Source: Auanema rhodensis (taxonomy: Eukaryota > Nematoda > Chromadorea > Rhabditida > Rhabditidae). From it: a stretch of 64,000 nt of DNA. Positions 26,695 to 40,949 of the stretch are shown piece by piece (positions within the stretch are counted from its first letter, which is position 1; the number at the start of each line of letters is the position of its first letter). Below the pieces are notes generated by a model. It was not told the DNA's origin. It was given only the letters and a program-made list of their open reading frames with translations, and did not search any database. Location of the stretch: contig OZ059895.1 in the NCBI GenBank assembly GCA_964057225.1, positions 19,540,688-19,604,687 of the forward strand, in the 5' to 3' direction. A program made the translations under genes and the position numbers.

Positions 26695-27926
26695 TTTACG
26701 TAAATTTCAAAGTCATGGTTACCATGCACCAATATCAATAAAAATTTGTTTTAAGACTAATATGGACATGAGAAATCTAATTTTGAAAACCGCATCTCTT
26801 CATCTTTCACGTGAAGCGAGTTACATACCAAGTGCACATCACGTGTACATTGAATTAGCATAAATTAAAGTTCACGTAAATTTCAAAGTCATGGTTACCA
26901 TGCACCAATATCAATAAAAATTTGTTTTTAGACTAATATGGACATGGGGAATCTAATTTTGAAAACCGCATCTCTTTATCTTTCACGTGAAGCGAGTTAC
27001 ATACCAAGTGCACATCACGTGTACATTTAATTAGCATAAATTAAAGTTTACGTAAATTTCAAAGTCATGGTTACCATGCACCAATATCAATAAAAATTTG
27101 TTTTAAGACTAATATGGACATGAGAAATCTAATTTTGAAAACCGCATCTCTTCATCTTTCATGTGAAGCGAGTTACATATCAAGTGCACATCACGTGTAC
27201 ATTGAATTAGCATAAATTAAAGTTCACGTAAATTTCAAAGTCATGGTTAACATGCACCAATATCAATAAAAATTTGTTTTAAGACTAATATGGACATGAG
27301 AAATCTAATTTTGAAAACCGCATCTCTTCATCTTTCATGTGAAGCGAGTTACATATCAAGTGCACATCACGTGTACATTGAATTAGCATAAATTAAAGTT
27401 CACGTAAATTTCAAAGTCATGGTTACCATGCACCAATATCAATAAAAATTTGTTTTTAGACTAATATGGACATGGGGAATCTAATTTTGAAAACCGCATC
27501 TCTTTATCTTTCACGTGAAGCGAGTTACATACCAAGTGCACATCACGTGTACATTTAATTAGCATAAATTAAAGTTTACGTAAATTTCAAAGTCATGGTT
27601 ACCATGCACCAATATCAATAAAAATTTGTTTTAAGACTAATATGGACATGAGAAATCTAATTTTGAAAACCGCATCTCTTCATCTTTCATGTGAAGCGAG
27701 TTACATATCAAGTGCACATCACGTGTACATTGAATTAGCATAAATTAAAGTTCACGTAAATTTCAAAGTCATGGTTAACATGCACCAATATCAATAAAAA
27801 TTTGTTTTAAGACTAATATGGACATGGGGAATCTAATTTTGAAAACCGCATCTCTTTATCTTTCACGTGAAGCGAGTTACATACCAAGTGCACATCACGT
27901 GTACATTTAATTAGCATAAATTAAAG

Positions 27927-29334
27927 TTTACGTAAATTTCAAAGTCATGGTTACCATGCACCAATATCAATAAAAATTTGTTTTAAGACTAATATGGACA
28001 TGAGAAATCTAATTTTGAAAACCGCATCTCTTCATCTTTCATGTGAAGCGAGTTACATATCAAGTGCACATCACGTGTACATTGAATTAGCATAAATTAA
28101 AGTTCACGTAAATTTCAAAGTCATGGTTAACATGCACCAATATCAATAAAAATTTGTTTTTAGACTAATATGGACATGGGGAATCTATTTTTGAAAACCG
28201 CATCTCTTCATCTTTCACGTGAAGCGAGTTACATACCAAGTGCACATCACGTGTACACTTAATTAGCATAAATTAAAGTTCACGTAAATTTCGAAGTCAT
28301 GGTTAACATGCACCAATATCAATAAAAATTTGTTTTTAGACTAATATGGACATGGGGAATCTAATTTTGAAAACCGCATCTCTTTATCTTTCACGTGAAG
28401 CGAGTTACATACCAAGTGCACATCACGTGTACATTTAATTAGCATAAATTAAAGTTCACGTAAATTTCAAAGTCATGGTTACCATGCACCAATATCAATA
28501 AAAATTTGTTTTAAGACTAATATGGACATGAGAAATCTAATTTTGAAAACCGCATCTCTTCATCTTTCACGTGAAGCGAGTTACATACCAAGTGCACATC
28601 ACGTGTACACTTAATTAGCATAAATTAAAGTTCACGTAAATTTCAAAGTCATGGTTACCATGCACCAATATCAATAAAAATTTGTTTTAAGACTAATATG
28701 GACATGAGAAATCTAATTTTGAAAACCGCATCTCTTTATCTTTCACGTGAAGCGAGTTACATACCAAGTGCACATCACGTGTACACTTAATTAGCATAAA
28801 TTAAAGTTCACGTAAATTTCAAAGTCATGGTTACCATGCACCAATATCAATAAAAATTTGTTTTTAGACTAATATGGACATGGGGAATCTAATTTTGAAA
28901 ACCACATCTCTTTATCTTTCACGTGAAGCGAGTTACATACCAAGTGCACATCACGTGTACATTGAATTAGCATAAATTAAAGTTCACGTAAATTTCAAAG
29001 TCATGGTTACCATGCACCAATATCAATAAAAATTTGTTTTAAGACTAATATGGACATGAGAAATCTAATTTTGAAAACCGCATCTCTTCATCTTTCACGT
29101 GAAGCGAGTTACATACCAAGTGCACATCACGTGTACATTGAATTAGCATAAATTAAAGTTCACGTAAATTTCAAAGTCATGGTTACCATGCACCAATATC
29201 AATAAAAATTTGTTTTTAGACTAATATGGACATGGGGAATCTAATTTTGAAAACCGCATCTCTTTATCTTTCACGTGAAGCGAGTTACATACCAAGTGCA
29301 CATCACGTGTACATTTAATTAGCATAAATTAAAG
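27927..29334 (+). repeat. 8-monomer HOR type R (1,408 bp), complete
   Basis: M160 to M167. Type order: R1 TTTACG front, AAG, AGAAATC, CATGTG, ATATC, ACATTGAAT; R2 AAC with CTATTTTTG and TTCATC; R3 TTTCGAAG with ACATTT; R4 AAG/AGAAATC with TTCATC and ACACTT; R5 AAG/AGAAATC with TTTATC and ACACTT; R6 CCACAT with ACATTGAAT; R7 AAG/AGAAATC with TTCATC and ACATTGAAT; R8 consensus-like with CCGCAT and ACATTT. The following R1 starts exactly 1,408 bp later at 29335. Confidence 0.87.
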
Positions 29335-30390
29335 TTTACGTAAATTTCAAAGTCATGGTTACCATGCACCAATATCAATAAAAATTTGTTTTAAGACTAA
29401 TATGGACATGAGAAATCTAATTTTGAAAACCGCATCTCTTCATCTTTCATGTGAAGCGAGTTACATATCAAGTGCACATCACGTGTACATTGAATTAGCA
29501 TAAATTAAAGTTCACGTAAATTTCAAAGTCATGGTTAACATGCACCAATATCAATAAAAATTTGTTTTTAGACTAATATGGACATGGGGAATCTATTTTT
29601 GAAAACCGCATCTCTTCATCTTTCACGTGAAGCGAGTTACATACCAAGTGCACATCACGTGTACACTTAATTAGCATAAATTAAAGTTCACGTAAATTTC
29701 GAAGTCATGGTTAACATGCACCAATATCAATAAAAATTTGTTTTTAGACTAATATGGACATGGGGAATCTAATTTTGAAAACCGCATCTCTTTATCTTTC
29801 ACGTGAAGCGAGTTACTTACCAAGTGCACATCACGTGTACATTTAATTAGCATAAATTAAAGTTCACGTAAATTTCAAAGTCATGGTTACCATGCACCAA
29901 TATCAATAAAAATTTGTTTTAAGACTAATATGGACATGAGAAATCTAATTTTGAAAACCGCATCTCTTCATCTTTCACGTGAAGCGAGTTACATACCAAG
30001 TGCACATCACGTGTACACTTAATTAGCATAAATTAAAGTTCACGTAAATTTCAAAGTCATGGTTACCATGCACCAATATCAATAAAAATTTGTTTTAAGA
30101 CTAATATGGACATGAGAAATCTAATTTTGAAAACCGCATCTCTTTATCTTTCACGTGAAGCGAGTTACATACCAAGTGCACATCACGTGTACATTGAATT
30201 AGCATAAATTAAAGTTCACGTAAATTTCAAAGTCATGGTTACCATGCACCAATATCAATAAAAATTTGTTTTTAGACTAATATGGACATGGGGAATCTAA
30301 TTTTGAAAACCGCATCTCTTTATCTTTCACGTGAAGCGAGTTACATACCAAGTGCACATCACGTGTACATTTAATTAGCATAAATTAAAG
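29335..30390 (+). repeat. HOR type R, 6-monomer derivative (1,056 bp)
   Basis: M168 to M173: R1, R2, R3, R4, a hybrid, R8. The hybrid M172 (30039) has the R5 front through TTTATC at p107 but the R7 end (ACATTGAAT). One in-register crossover between p107 and p158 explains both the hybrid and the loss of two units. Private change: TTACTTACC near 29815 in R3. Confidence 0.85.
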
Positions 30391-33300
30391 TTTACGTAAA
30401 TTTCAAAGTCATGGTTACCATGCACCAATATCAATAAAAATTTGTTTTAAGACTAATATGGACATGAGAAATCTAATTTTGAAAACCGCATCTCTTCATT
30501 TTTCATGTGAAGCGAGTTACATATCAAGTGCACATCACGTGTACATTGAATTAGCATAAATTAAAGTTCACGTAAATTTCAAAGTCATGGTTAACATGCA
30601 CCAATATCAATAAAAATTTGTTTTTAGACTAATATGGACATGGGGAATCTATTTTTGAAAACCGCATCTCTTCATCTTTCACGTGAAGCGAGTTACATAC
30701 CAAGTGCACATCACGTGTACACTTAATTAGCATAAATTAAAGTTCACGTAAATTTCGAAGTCATGGTTAACATGCACCAATATCAATAAAAATTTGTTTT
30801 TAGACTAATATGGACATGGGGAATCTAATTTTGAAAACCGCATCTCTTTATCTTTCACGTGAAGCGAGTTACATACCAAGTGCACATCACGTGTACATTT
30901 AATTAGCATAAATTAAAGTTCACGTAAATTTCAAAGTCATGGTTACCATGCACCAATATCAATAAAAATTTGTTTTAAGACTAATATGGACATGGGGAAT
31001 CTAATTTTGAAAACCGCATCTCTTTCTCTTTGACGTGAAGCGAGTTACATACCAAGTGCACATCTCGTGTACACTTAATTAGCATAAATTAAAGTTCACG
31101 TAAATTTCAAAGTCATGGTTAACATGCACCAATATCAATAAAAATTTGTTTTTAGACTAATATGGACATGGGGAATCTAATTTTGAAAACCGCATCTCTT
31201 TATCTTTCACGTGAAGCGAGTTACATACCAAGTGCACATCACGTGTACATTTAATTAGCATAAATTAAAGTTCACGTAAATTTCAAAGTCATGGTTACCA
31301 TGCACCAATATCAATAAAAATTTGTTTTAAGACTAATATGGACATGAGAAATCTAATTTTGAAAACCGCATCTCTTCATCTTTCACGTGAAGCGAGTTAC
31401 ATACCAAGTGCACATCACGTGTACATTGAATTAGCATAAATTAAAGTTCACGTAAATTTCAAAGTCATGGTTACCATGCACCAATATCAATAAAAATTTG
31501 TTTTTAGACTAATATGGACATGGGGAATCTAATTTTGAAAACCGCATCTCTTTATCTTTCACGTGAAGCGAGTTACATACCAAGTGCACATCACGTGTAC
31601 ATTTAATCAGCATAAATTAAAGTTCACGTAAATTTCAAAGTCATGGTTACCATGCACCAATATCAATAAAAATTTGTTTTAAGACTAATATGGACATGAG
31701 AAATCTAATTTTGAAAACCGCATCTCTTCATCTTTCATGTGAAGCGAGTTACATATCAAGTGCACATCACGTGTACACTTAATCAGCATAAGTTAAAGTT
31801 CACGTAAATTTCAAAGTCATGGTTAACATGCACCAATATCAATAAAAATTTGTTTTTAGACTAATATGGACATGGGGAATCTAATTTTGAAAACCACATC
31901 TCTTTATCTTTCACGTGAAGCGAGTTACATACCAAGTGCACATCACGTGTACATTGAATTAGCATAAATTAAAGTTCACGTAAATTTCAAAGTCATGGTT
32001 AACATGCACCAATATCAATAAAAATTTGTTTTAAGACTAATATGGACATGAGAAATCTAATTTTGAAAACCGCATCTCTTTATCTCTCACGTGAAGCGAG
32101 TTACATACCAAGTGCACATCACGTGTACATTTAATTAGCATAAATTAAAGTTCACGTAAATTTCAAAGTCATGGTTAACATGCACCAATATCAATAAAAA
32201 TTTGTTTTTAGACTAATATGGACATGGGGAATCTAATTTTGAAAACCGCATCTCTTTATCTTTCACGTGAAGCGAGTTACATACCAAGTGCACATCACGT
32301 GTACATTTAATCAGCATAAATTAAAGTTCACGTAAATTTCAAAGTCATGGTTAACATGCACCAATATCAATAAAAATTTGTTTTTAGACTAATATGGACA
32401 TGGGGAATCTAATTTTGAAAACCGCATCTCTTTATCTCTCACGTGAAGCGAGTTACATACCAAGTGCACATCACGTGTACATTTAATTAGCATAAATTAA
32501 AGTTCACGTAAATTTCAAAGTCATGGTTACCATGCACCAATATCAATAAAAATTTGTTTTAAGACTAATATGGACATGAGAAATCTAATTTTGAAAACCG
32601 CATCTCTTCATCTTTCACGTAAAGCGAGTTACATATCAAGTGCACATCACGTGTACACTTAATTAGCATAAATTAAAGTTCACGTAAATTTCAAAGTCAT
32701 GGTTAACATGCACCAATATCAATAAAATTTGTTTTTAGACTAATATGGACATGGGGAATCTAATTTTGAAAACCGCATCTCTTTATCTCTCACGTGAAGC
32801 GAGTTACATACCAAGTGCACATCACGTGTACATTTAATTAGCATAAATTAAAGTTCACGTAAATTTCAAAGTCATGGTTACCATGCACCAATATCAATAA
32901 AAATTTGTTTTTAGACTAATATGGACATGGGGAATCTAATTTTGAAAACCACATCTCTTTATCTTTCACGTGAAGCGAGTTACATACCAAGTGCACATCA
33001 CGTGTACACTTAATTAGCATAAATTAAAGTTCACGTAAATTTCAAAGTCATGGTTACCATGCACCAATATCAATAAAAATTTGTTTTTAGACTAATATGG
33101 ACATGGGGAATCTAATTTTGAAAACCGCATCTCTTTATCTCTCACGTGAAGCGAGTTACATACCAAGTGCACATCACGTGTACATTTAATTAGCATAAAT
33201 TAAAGTTCACGTAAATTTCAAAGTCATGGTTACCATGCACCAATATCAATAAAAACTTGTTTTAAGACTAATATGGACATGAGAAATCTAATTTTGAAAA

Positions 33301-33733
33301 CCGCATCTCTTCATCTTTCACGTGAAGCGAGTTACATATCAAGTGCACATCACGTGTACACTTAATTAGCATAAATGAAAGTTCACGTAATTTTCAAAGT
33401 CATGGTTAACATGCACCAATATCAATAAAAATTTGTTTTTAGACTAATATGGACATGGGGAATCTAATTTTGAAAACCACATCTCTTTATCTTTCACGTG
33501 AAGCGAGTTACATACCAAGTGCACATCACGTGTACATTGAATTAGCATAAATTAAAGTTCACGTAAATTTCAAAGTCATGGTTACCATGCACCAATGTCA
33601 ATAAAAATTTGTTTTAAGACTAATATGGACATGAGAAATCTAATTTTGAAAACCGCATCTCTTCATCTTTCACGTGAAGCGAGTTACATACCAAGTGCAC
33701 ATCACGTGTACATTGAATTAGCATAAATTAAAG
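30215..33733 (+). repeat. 20-monomer block repeated 48 monomers downstream, copy 1
   Basis: M173 to M192. The partner is 38662-42180 at a constant offset of 8,447 bp. Shared markers along the block: TTTACG (30391), CTATTTTTG, TTTCGAAG (30743), TCTTTCTCTTTGACG with CATCTCG (30919), CATAAGTTAAAG near 31788, ATAAAATTTG near 32725, AAAAACTTG near 33251, TAATTTTC near 33388 and CAATGTC near 33594. M177 has CATGGGGAATC here but CATGAGAAATC in the partner. Beyond 33733 this copy has two extra monomers (33734-34085) relative to the partner. Confidence 0.88.
32503..33557 (+). repeat. Module Q, 6-monomer form, copy 2
   Basis: M186 to M191. One unit is missing: the CACGTAAAG monomer is followed by a 175-bp CTCTCAC monomer (ATAAAATTTG near 32725) instead of a CCACAT unit. 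It lies inside the 3.5-kb block repeated at 38662-42180, and its copy is at 40950-42004. Confidence 0.83.
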
Positions 33734-34261
33734 TTCACGTAAATTTCAAAGTCATGGTTACCATGCACCAATATCAATAAAAATTTGTTTTTAGACTAAT
33801 ATGGACATGGGGAATCTAATTTTGAAAACCGCATCTCTTTATCTTTCACGTGAAGCGAGTTACATACCAAGTGCACATCACGTGTACATTGAATTAGCAT
33901 AAATTAAAGTTCACGTAAATTTCAAAGTCATGGTTACCATGCACCAATATCAATAAAAATTTGTTTTAAGACTAATATGGACATGAGAAATCTAATTTTG
34001 AAAACCGCATCTCTTCATCTTTCACGTGAAGCGAGTTACATACCAAGTGCACATCACGTGTACATTGAATTAGCATAAATTAAAGTTCACGTAAATTTCA
34101 AAGTCATGGTTACCATGCACCAATATCAATAAAAATTTGTTTTTAGACTAATATGGACATGGGGAATCTAATTTTGAAAACCGCATCTCTTTATCTTTCA
34201 CGTGAAGCGAGTTACATACCAAGTGCACATCACGTGTACATTTAATTAGCATAAATTAAAG
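33734..34261 (+). repeat. Two-monomer tandem expansion (R7-R8 type)
   Basis: M193 (consensus-like front but ACATTGAAT end), M194 (R7 type) and M195 (R8 type). Compared with 42005-42356, where an R7-like unit is followed directly by an R8 unit, this copy has 352 bp more. Either a two-monomer duplication occurred here or a deletion occurred in the partner. Confidence 0.75.
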
Positions 34262-34613
34262 TTTACGTAAATTTCAAAGTCATGGTTACCATGCACCAAT
34301 ATCAATAAAAATTTGTTTTAAGACTAATATGGACATGAGAAATCTAATTTCGAAAACCGCATCTCTTCATCTTTCATGTGAAGCGAGTTACATATCAAGT
34401 GCACATCACGTGTACATTGAATTAGCATAAATTAAAGTTCACGTAAATTTCAAAGTCATGGTTAACATGCACCAATATCAATAAAAATTTGTTTTAAGAC
34501 TAATATGGACATGGGGAATCTAATTTTGAAAACCGCATCTCTTTATCTTTCACGTGAAGCGAGTTACATACCAGGTGCACATCACGTGTACATTTAATTA
34601 GCATAAATTAAAG

Positions 34614-35845
34614 TTTACGTAAATTTCAAAGTCATGGTTACCATGCACCAATATCAATAAAAATTTGTTTTAAGACTAATATGGACATGAGAAATCTAAT
34701 TTTGAAAACCGCATCTCTTCATCTTTCATGTGAAGCGAGTTACATATCAAGTGCACATCACGTGTACATTGAATTAGCATAAATTAAAGTTCACGTAAAT
34801 TTCAAAGTCATGGTTAACATGCACCAATATCAATAAAAATTTGTTTTTAGACTAATATGGACATGGGGAATCTATTTTTGAAAACCGCATCTCTTCATCT
34901 TTCACGTGAAGCGAGTTACATACCAAGTGCACATCACGTGTACACTTAATTAGCATAAATTAAAGTTCACGTAAATTTCGAAGTCATGGTTAACATGCAC
35001 CAATATCAATAAAAATTTGTTTTTAGACTAATATGGACATGGGGAATCTAATTTTGAAAACCGCATCTCTTTATCTTTCACGTGAAGCGAGTTACATACC
35101 AAGTGCACATCACGTGTACATTTAATTAGCATAAATTAAAGTTCACGTAAATTTCAAAGTCATGGTTACCATGCACCAATATCAATAAAAATTTGTTTTA
35201 AGACTAATATGGACATGAGAAATCTAATTTTGAAAACCGCATCTCTTCATCTTTCACGTGAAGCGAGTTACATACCAAGTGCACATCACGTGTACACTTA
35301 ATTAGCATAAATTAAAGTTCACGTAAATTTCAAAGTCATGGTTACCATGCACCAATATCAATAAAAATTTGTTTTAAGACTAATATGGACATGAGAAATC
35401 TAATTTTGAAAACCGCATCTCTTTATCTTTCACGTGAAGCGAGTTACATACCAAGTGCACATCACGTGTACACTTAATTAGCATAAATTAAAGTTCACGT
35501 AAATTTCAAAGTCATGGTTACCATGCACCAATATCAATAAAAATTTGTTTTTAGACTAATATGGACATGGGGAATCTAATTTTGAAAACCACATCTCTTT
35601 ATCTTTCACGTGAAGCGAGTTACATACCAAGTGCACATCACGTGTACATTGAATTAGCATAAATTAAAGTTCACGTAAATTTCAAAGTCATGGTTACCAT
35701 GCACCAATATCAATAAAAATTTGTTTTAAGACTAATATGGACATGAGAAATCTAATTTTGAAAACCGCATCTCTTCATCTTTCACGTGAAGCGAGTTACA
35801 TACCAAGTGCACATCACGTGTACATTGAATTAGCATAAATTAAAG
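34614..35845 (+). repeat. HOR type R, 7-monomer derivative (1,232 bp)
   Basis: M198 to M204 run R1 to R7 with R8 absent. The next R1-like monomer (35846) opens with TTCACG instead of TTTACG. That fits a crossover from the front of R8 into R1 between p3 and p59, removing exactly one monomer. R1 itself and R2 to R7 match the complete copy at the markers compared. Confidence 0.84.
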
Positions 35846-37253
35846 TTCACGTAAATTTCAAAGTCATGGTTACCATGCACCAATATCAATAAAAATTTGT
35901 TTTAAGACTAATATGGACATGAGAAATCTAATTTTGAAAACCGCATCTCTTCATCTTTCATGTGAAGCGAGTTACATATCAAGTGCACATCACGTGTACA
36001 TTGAATTAGCATAAATTAAAGTTCACGTAAATTTCAAAGTCATGGTTAACATGCACCAATATCAATAAAAATTTGTTTTTAGACTAATATGGACATGGGG
36101 AATCTATTTTTGAAAACCGCATCTCTTCATCTTTCACGTGAAGCGAGTTACATACCAATTGCACATCACGTGTACACTTAATTAGCATAAATTAAAGTTC
36201 ACGTAAATTTCGAAGTCATGGTTAACATGCACCAATATCAATAAAAATTTGTTTTTAGACTAATATGGACATGGGGAATCTAATTTTGAAAACCGCATCT
36301 CTTTATCTTTCACGTGAAGCGAGTTACATACCAAGTGCACATCACGTGTACATTTAATTAGCATAAATTAAAGTTCACGTAAATTTCAAAGTCATGGTTA
36401 CCATGCACCAATATCAATAAAAATTTGTTTTAAGACTAATATGGACATGAGAAATCTAATTTTGAAAACCGCATCTCTTCATCTTTCACGTGAAGCGAGT
36501 TACATACCAAGTGCACATCACGTGTACACTTAATTAGCATAAATTAAAGTTCACGTAAATTTCAAAGTCATGGTTACCATGCACCAATATCAATAAAAAT
36601 TTGTTTTAAGACTAATATGGACATGAGAAATCTAATTTTGAAAACCGCATCTCTTTATCTTTCACGTGAAGCGAGTTACATACCAAGTGCACATCACGTG
36701 TACACTTAATTAGCATAAATTAAAGTTCACGTAAATTTCAAAGTCATGGTTACCATGCACCAATATCAATAAAAATTTGTTTTTAGACTAATATGGACAT
36801 GGGGAATCTAATTTTGAAAACCACATCTCTTTATCTTTCACGTGAAGCGAGTTACATACCAAGTGCACATCACGTGTACATTGAATTAGCATAAATTAAA
36901 GTTCACGTAAATTTCAAAGTCATGGTTACCATGCACCAATATCAATAAAAATTTGTTTTAAGACTAATATGGACATGAGAAATCTAATTTTGAAAACCGC
37001 ATCTCTTCATCTTTCACGTGAAGCGAGTTACATACCAAGTGCACATCACGTGTACATTGAATTAGCATAAATTAAAGTTCACGTAAATTTCAAAGTCATG
37101 GTTACCATGCACCAATATCAATAAAAATTTGTTTTTAGACTAATATGGACATGGGGAATCTAATTTTGAAAACCGCATCTCTTTATCTTTCACGTGAAGC
37201 GAGTTACATACCAAGTGCACATCACGTGTACATTTAATTAGCATAAATTAAAG
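35846..37253 (+). repeat. HOR type R, 8 monomers (1,408 bp), R8/R1 hybrid front
   Basis: M205 to M212 carry all eight positions, with R1 starting TTCACG (see 34614-35845). A private ACCAATTGC replaces ACCAAGTGC near 36158. The next unit at 37254 is a normal TTTACG R1. Confidence 0.85.
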
Positions 37254-37605
37254 TTTACGTAAATTTCAAAGTCATGGTTACCATGCACCAATATCAATAA
37301 AAATTTGTTTTAAGACTAATATGGACATGAGAAATCTAATTTTGAAAACCGCATCTCTTCATCTTTCATGTGAAGCGAGTTACATATCAAGTGCACATCA
37401 CGTGTACATTGAATTAGCATAAATTAAAGTTCACGTAAATTTCAAAGTCATGGTTACCATGCACCAATATCAATAAAAATTTGTTTTTAGACTAATATGG
37501 ACATGGGGAATCTAATTTTGAAAACCGCATCTCTTTATCTTTCACGTGAAGCGAGTTACATACCAAGTGCACATCACGTGTACATTTAATTAGCATAAAT
37601 TAAAG

Positions 37606-38837
37606 TTTACGTAAATTTCAAAGTCATGGTTACCATGCACCAATATCAATAAAAATTTGTTTTAAGACTAATATGGACATGAGAAATCTAATTTTGAAAA
37701 CCGCATCTCTTCATTTTTCATGTGAAGCGAGTTACATATCAAGTGCACATCACGTGTACATTGAATTAGCATAAATTAAAGTTCACGTAAATTTCAAAGT
37801 CATGGTTAACATGCACCAATATCAATAAAAATTTGTTTTTAGACTAATATGGACATGGGGAATCTATTTTTGAAAACCGCATCTCTTCATCTTTCACGTG
37901 AAGCGAGTTACATACCAAGTGCACATCACGTGTACATTTAATTAGCATAAATTAAAGTTCACGTAAATTTCAAAGTCATGGTTACCATGCACCAATATCA
38001 ATAAAAATTTGTTTTGAGACTAATATGGACATGAGAAATCTAATTTTGAAAACCGCATCTCTTCATCTTTCACGTGAAGCGAGTTACATACCAAGTGCAC
38101 ATCACGTGTACACTTAATTAGCATAAATTAAAGTTCACGTAAATTTCAAAGTCATGGTTACCATGCACCAATATCAATAAAAATTTGTTTTAAGACTAAT
38201 ATGGACATGAGAAATCTAATTTTGAAAACCGCATCTCTTTATCTTTCACGTGAAGCGAGTTACATACCAAGTGCACATCACGTGTACACTTAATTAGCAT
38301 AAATTAAAGTTCACGTAAATTTCAAAGTCATGGTTACCATGCACCAATATCAATAAAAATTTGTTTTTAGACTAATATGGACATGGGGAATCTAATTTTG
38401 TAAACCACATCTCTTTATCTTTCACGTGAAGCGAGTTACATACCAAGTGCACATCACGTGTACATTGAATTAGCATAAATTAAAGTTCACGTAAATTTCA
38501 AAGTCATGGTTACCATGCACCAATATCAATAAAAATTTGTTTAAAGACTAATATGGACATGAGAAATCTAATTTTGAAAACCGCATCTCTTCATCTTTCA
38601 CGTGAAGCGAGTTACATACCAAGTGCACATCACGTGTACATTGAATTAGCATAAATTAAAGTTCACGTAAATTTCAAAGTCATGGTTACCATGCACCAAT
38701 ATCAATAAAAATTTGTTTTTAGACTAATATGGACATGGGGAATCTAATTTTGAAAACCGCATCTCTTTATCTTTCACGTGAAGCGAGTTACATACCAAGT
38801 GCACATCACGTGTACATTTAATTAGCATAAATTAAAG
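37606..38837 (+). repeat. HOR type R, 7-monomer derivative lacking R3 (1,232 bp)
   Basis: M215 to M221. R2 (37782) ends ACATTT, the R3 ending, instead of ACACTT, and no TTTCGAAG monomer follows. A crossover between R2 and R3 after p107 and before p156 gives this. Private changes: TTTTGAGAC near 38014, TTGTAAACC near 38400, TTTAAAGAC near 38541. Confidence 0.84.
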
Positions 38838-39893
38838 TTTACGTAAATTTCAAAGTCATGGTTACCATGCACCAATATCAATAAAAATTTGTTTTAAGAC
38901 TAATATGGACATGAGAAATCTAATTTTGAAAACCGCATCTCTTCATCTTTCATGTGAAGCGAGTTACATATCAAGTGCACATCACGTGTACATTGAATTA
39001 GCATAAATTAAAGTTCACGTAAATTTCAAAGTCATGGTTAACATGCACCAATATCAATAAAAATTTGTTTTTAGACTAATATGGACATGGGGAATCTATT
39101 TTTGAAAACCGCATCTCTACATCTTTCACGTGAAGCGAGTTACATACCAAGTGCACATCACGTGTACACTTAATTAGCATAAATTAAAGTTCACGTAAAT
39201 TTCGAAGTCATGGTTAACATGCACCAATATCAATAAAAATTTGTTTTTAGACTAATATGGACATGGGGAATCTAATTTTGAAAACCGCATCTCTTTATCT
39301 TTCACGTGAAGCGAGTTACATACCAAGTGCACATCACGTGTACATTTAATTAGCATAAATTAAAGTTCACGTAAATTTCAAAGTCATGGTTACCATGCAC
39401 CAATATCAATAAAAATTTGTTTTAAGACTAATATGGACATGAGAAATCTAATTTTGAAAACCGCATCTCTTTCTCTTTGACGTGAAGCGAGTTACATACC
39501 AAGTGCACATCTCGTGTACACTTAATTAGCATAAATTAAAGTTCACGTAAATTTCAAAGTCATGGTTAACATGCACCAATATCAATAAAAATTTGTTTTT
39601 AGACTAATATGGACATGGGGAATCTAATTTTGAAAACCGCATCTCTTTATCTTTCACGTGAAGCGAGTTACATACCAAGTGCACATCACGTGTACATTTA
39701 ATTAGCATAAATTAAAGTTCACGTAAATTTCAAAGTCATGGTTACCATGCACCAATATCAATAAAAATTTGTTTTAAGACTAATATGGACATGAGAAATC
39801 TAATTTTGAAAACCGCATCTCTTCATCTTTCACGTGAAGCGAGTTACATACCAAGTGCACATCACGTGTACATTGAATTAGCATAAATTAAAG
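38838..39893 (+). repeat. 6-monomer block repeated 20 monomers downstream, copy 1
   Basis: M222 to M227: TTTACG, CTATTTTTG, TTTCGAAG, TCTTTCTCTTTGACG with CATCTCG, consensus-like, R7 type. The partner is 42357-43412, offset 3,519 bp. The next unit has AATCAGC here (39894) but AATTAGC there (43413). Confidence 0.83.
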
Positions 39894-40949
39894 TTCACGT
39901 AAATTTCAAAGTCATGGTTACCATGCACCAATATCAATAAAAATTTGTTTTTAGACTAATATGGACATGGGGAATCTAATTTTGAAAACCGCATCTCTTT
40001 ATCTTTCACGTGAAGCGAGTTACATACCAAGTGCACATCACGTGTACATTTAATCAGCATAAATTAAAGTTCACGTAAATTTCAAAGTCATGGTTACCAT
40101 GCACCAATATCAATAAAAATTTGTTTTAAGACTAATATGGACATGAGAAATCTAATTTTGAAAACCGCATCTCTTCATCTTTCATGTGAAGCGAGTTACA
40201 TATCAAGTGCACATCACGTGTACACTTAATCAGCATAAGTTAAAGTTCACGTAAATTTCAAAGTCATGGTTAACATGCACCAATATCAATAAAAATTTGT
40301 TTTTAGACTAATATGGACATGGGGAATCTAATTTTGAAAACCACATCTCTTTATCTTTCACGTGAAGCGAGTTACATACCAAGTGCACATCACGTGTACA
40401 TTGAATTAGCATAAATTAAAGTTCACGTAAATTTCAAAGTCATGGTTAACATGCACCAATATCAATAAAAATTTGTTTTAAGACTAATATGGACATGAGA
40501 AATCTAATTTTGAAAACCGCATCTCTTTATCTCTCACGTGAAGCAAGTTACATACCAAGTGCACATCACGTGTACATTTAATTAGCATAAATTAAAGTTC
40601 ACGTAAATTTCAAAGTCATGGTTAACATGCACCAATATCAATAAAAATTTGTTTTTAGACTAATATGGACATGGGGAATCTAATTTTGAAAACCGCATCT
40701 CTTTATCTTTCACGTGAAGCGAGTTACATACCAAGTGCACATCACGTGTACATTTAATCAGCATAAATTAAAGTTCACGTAAATTTCAAAGTCATGGTTA
40801 ACATGCACCAATATCAATAAAAATTTGTTTTTAGACTAATATGGACATGGGGAATCTAATTTTGAAAACCGCATCTCTTTATCTCTCACGTGAAGCGAGT
40901 TACATACCAAGTGCACATCACGTGTACATTTAATTAGCATAAATTAAAG

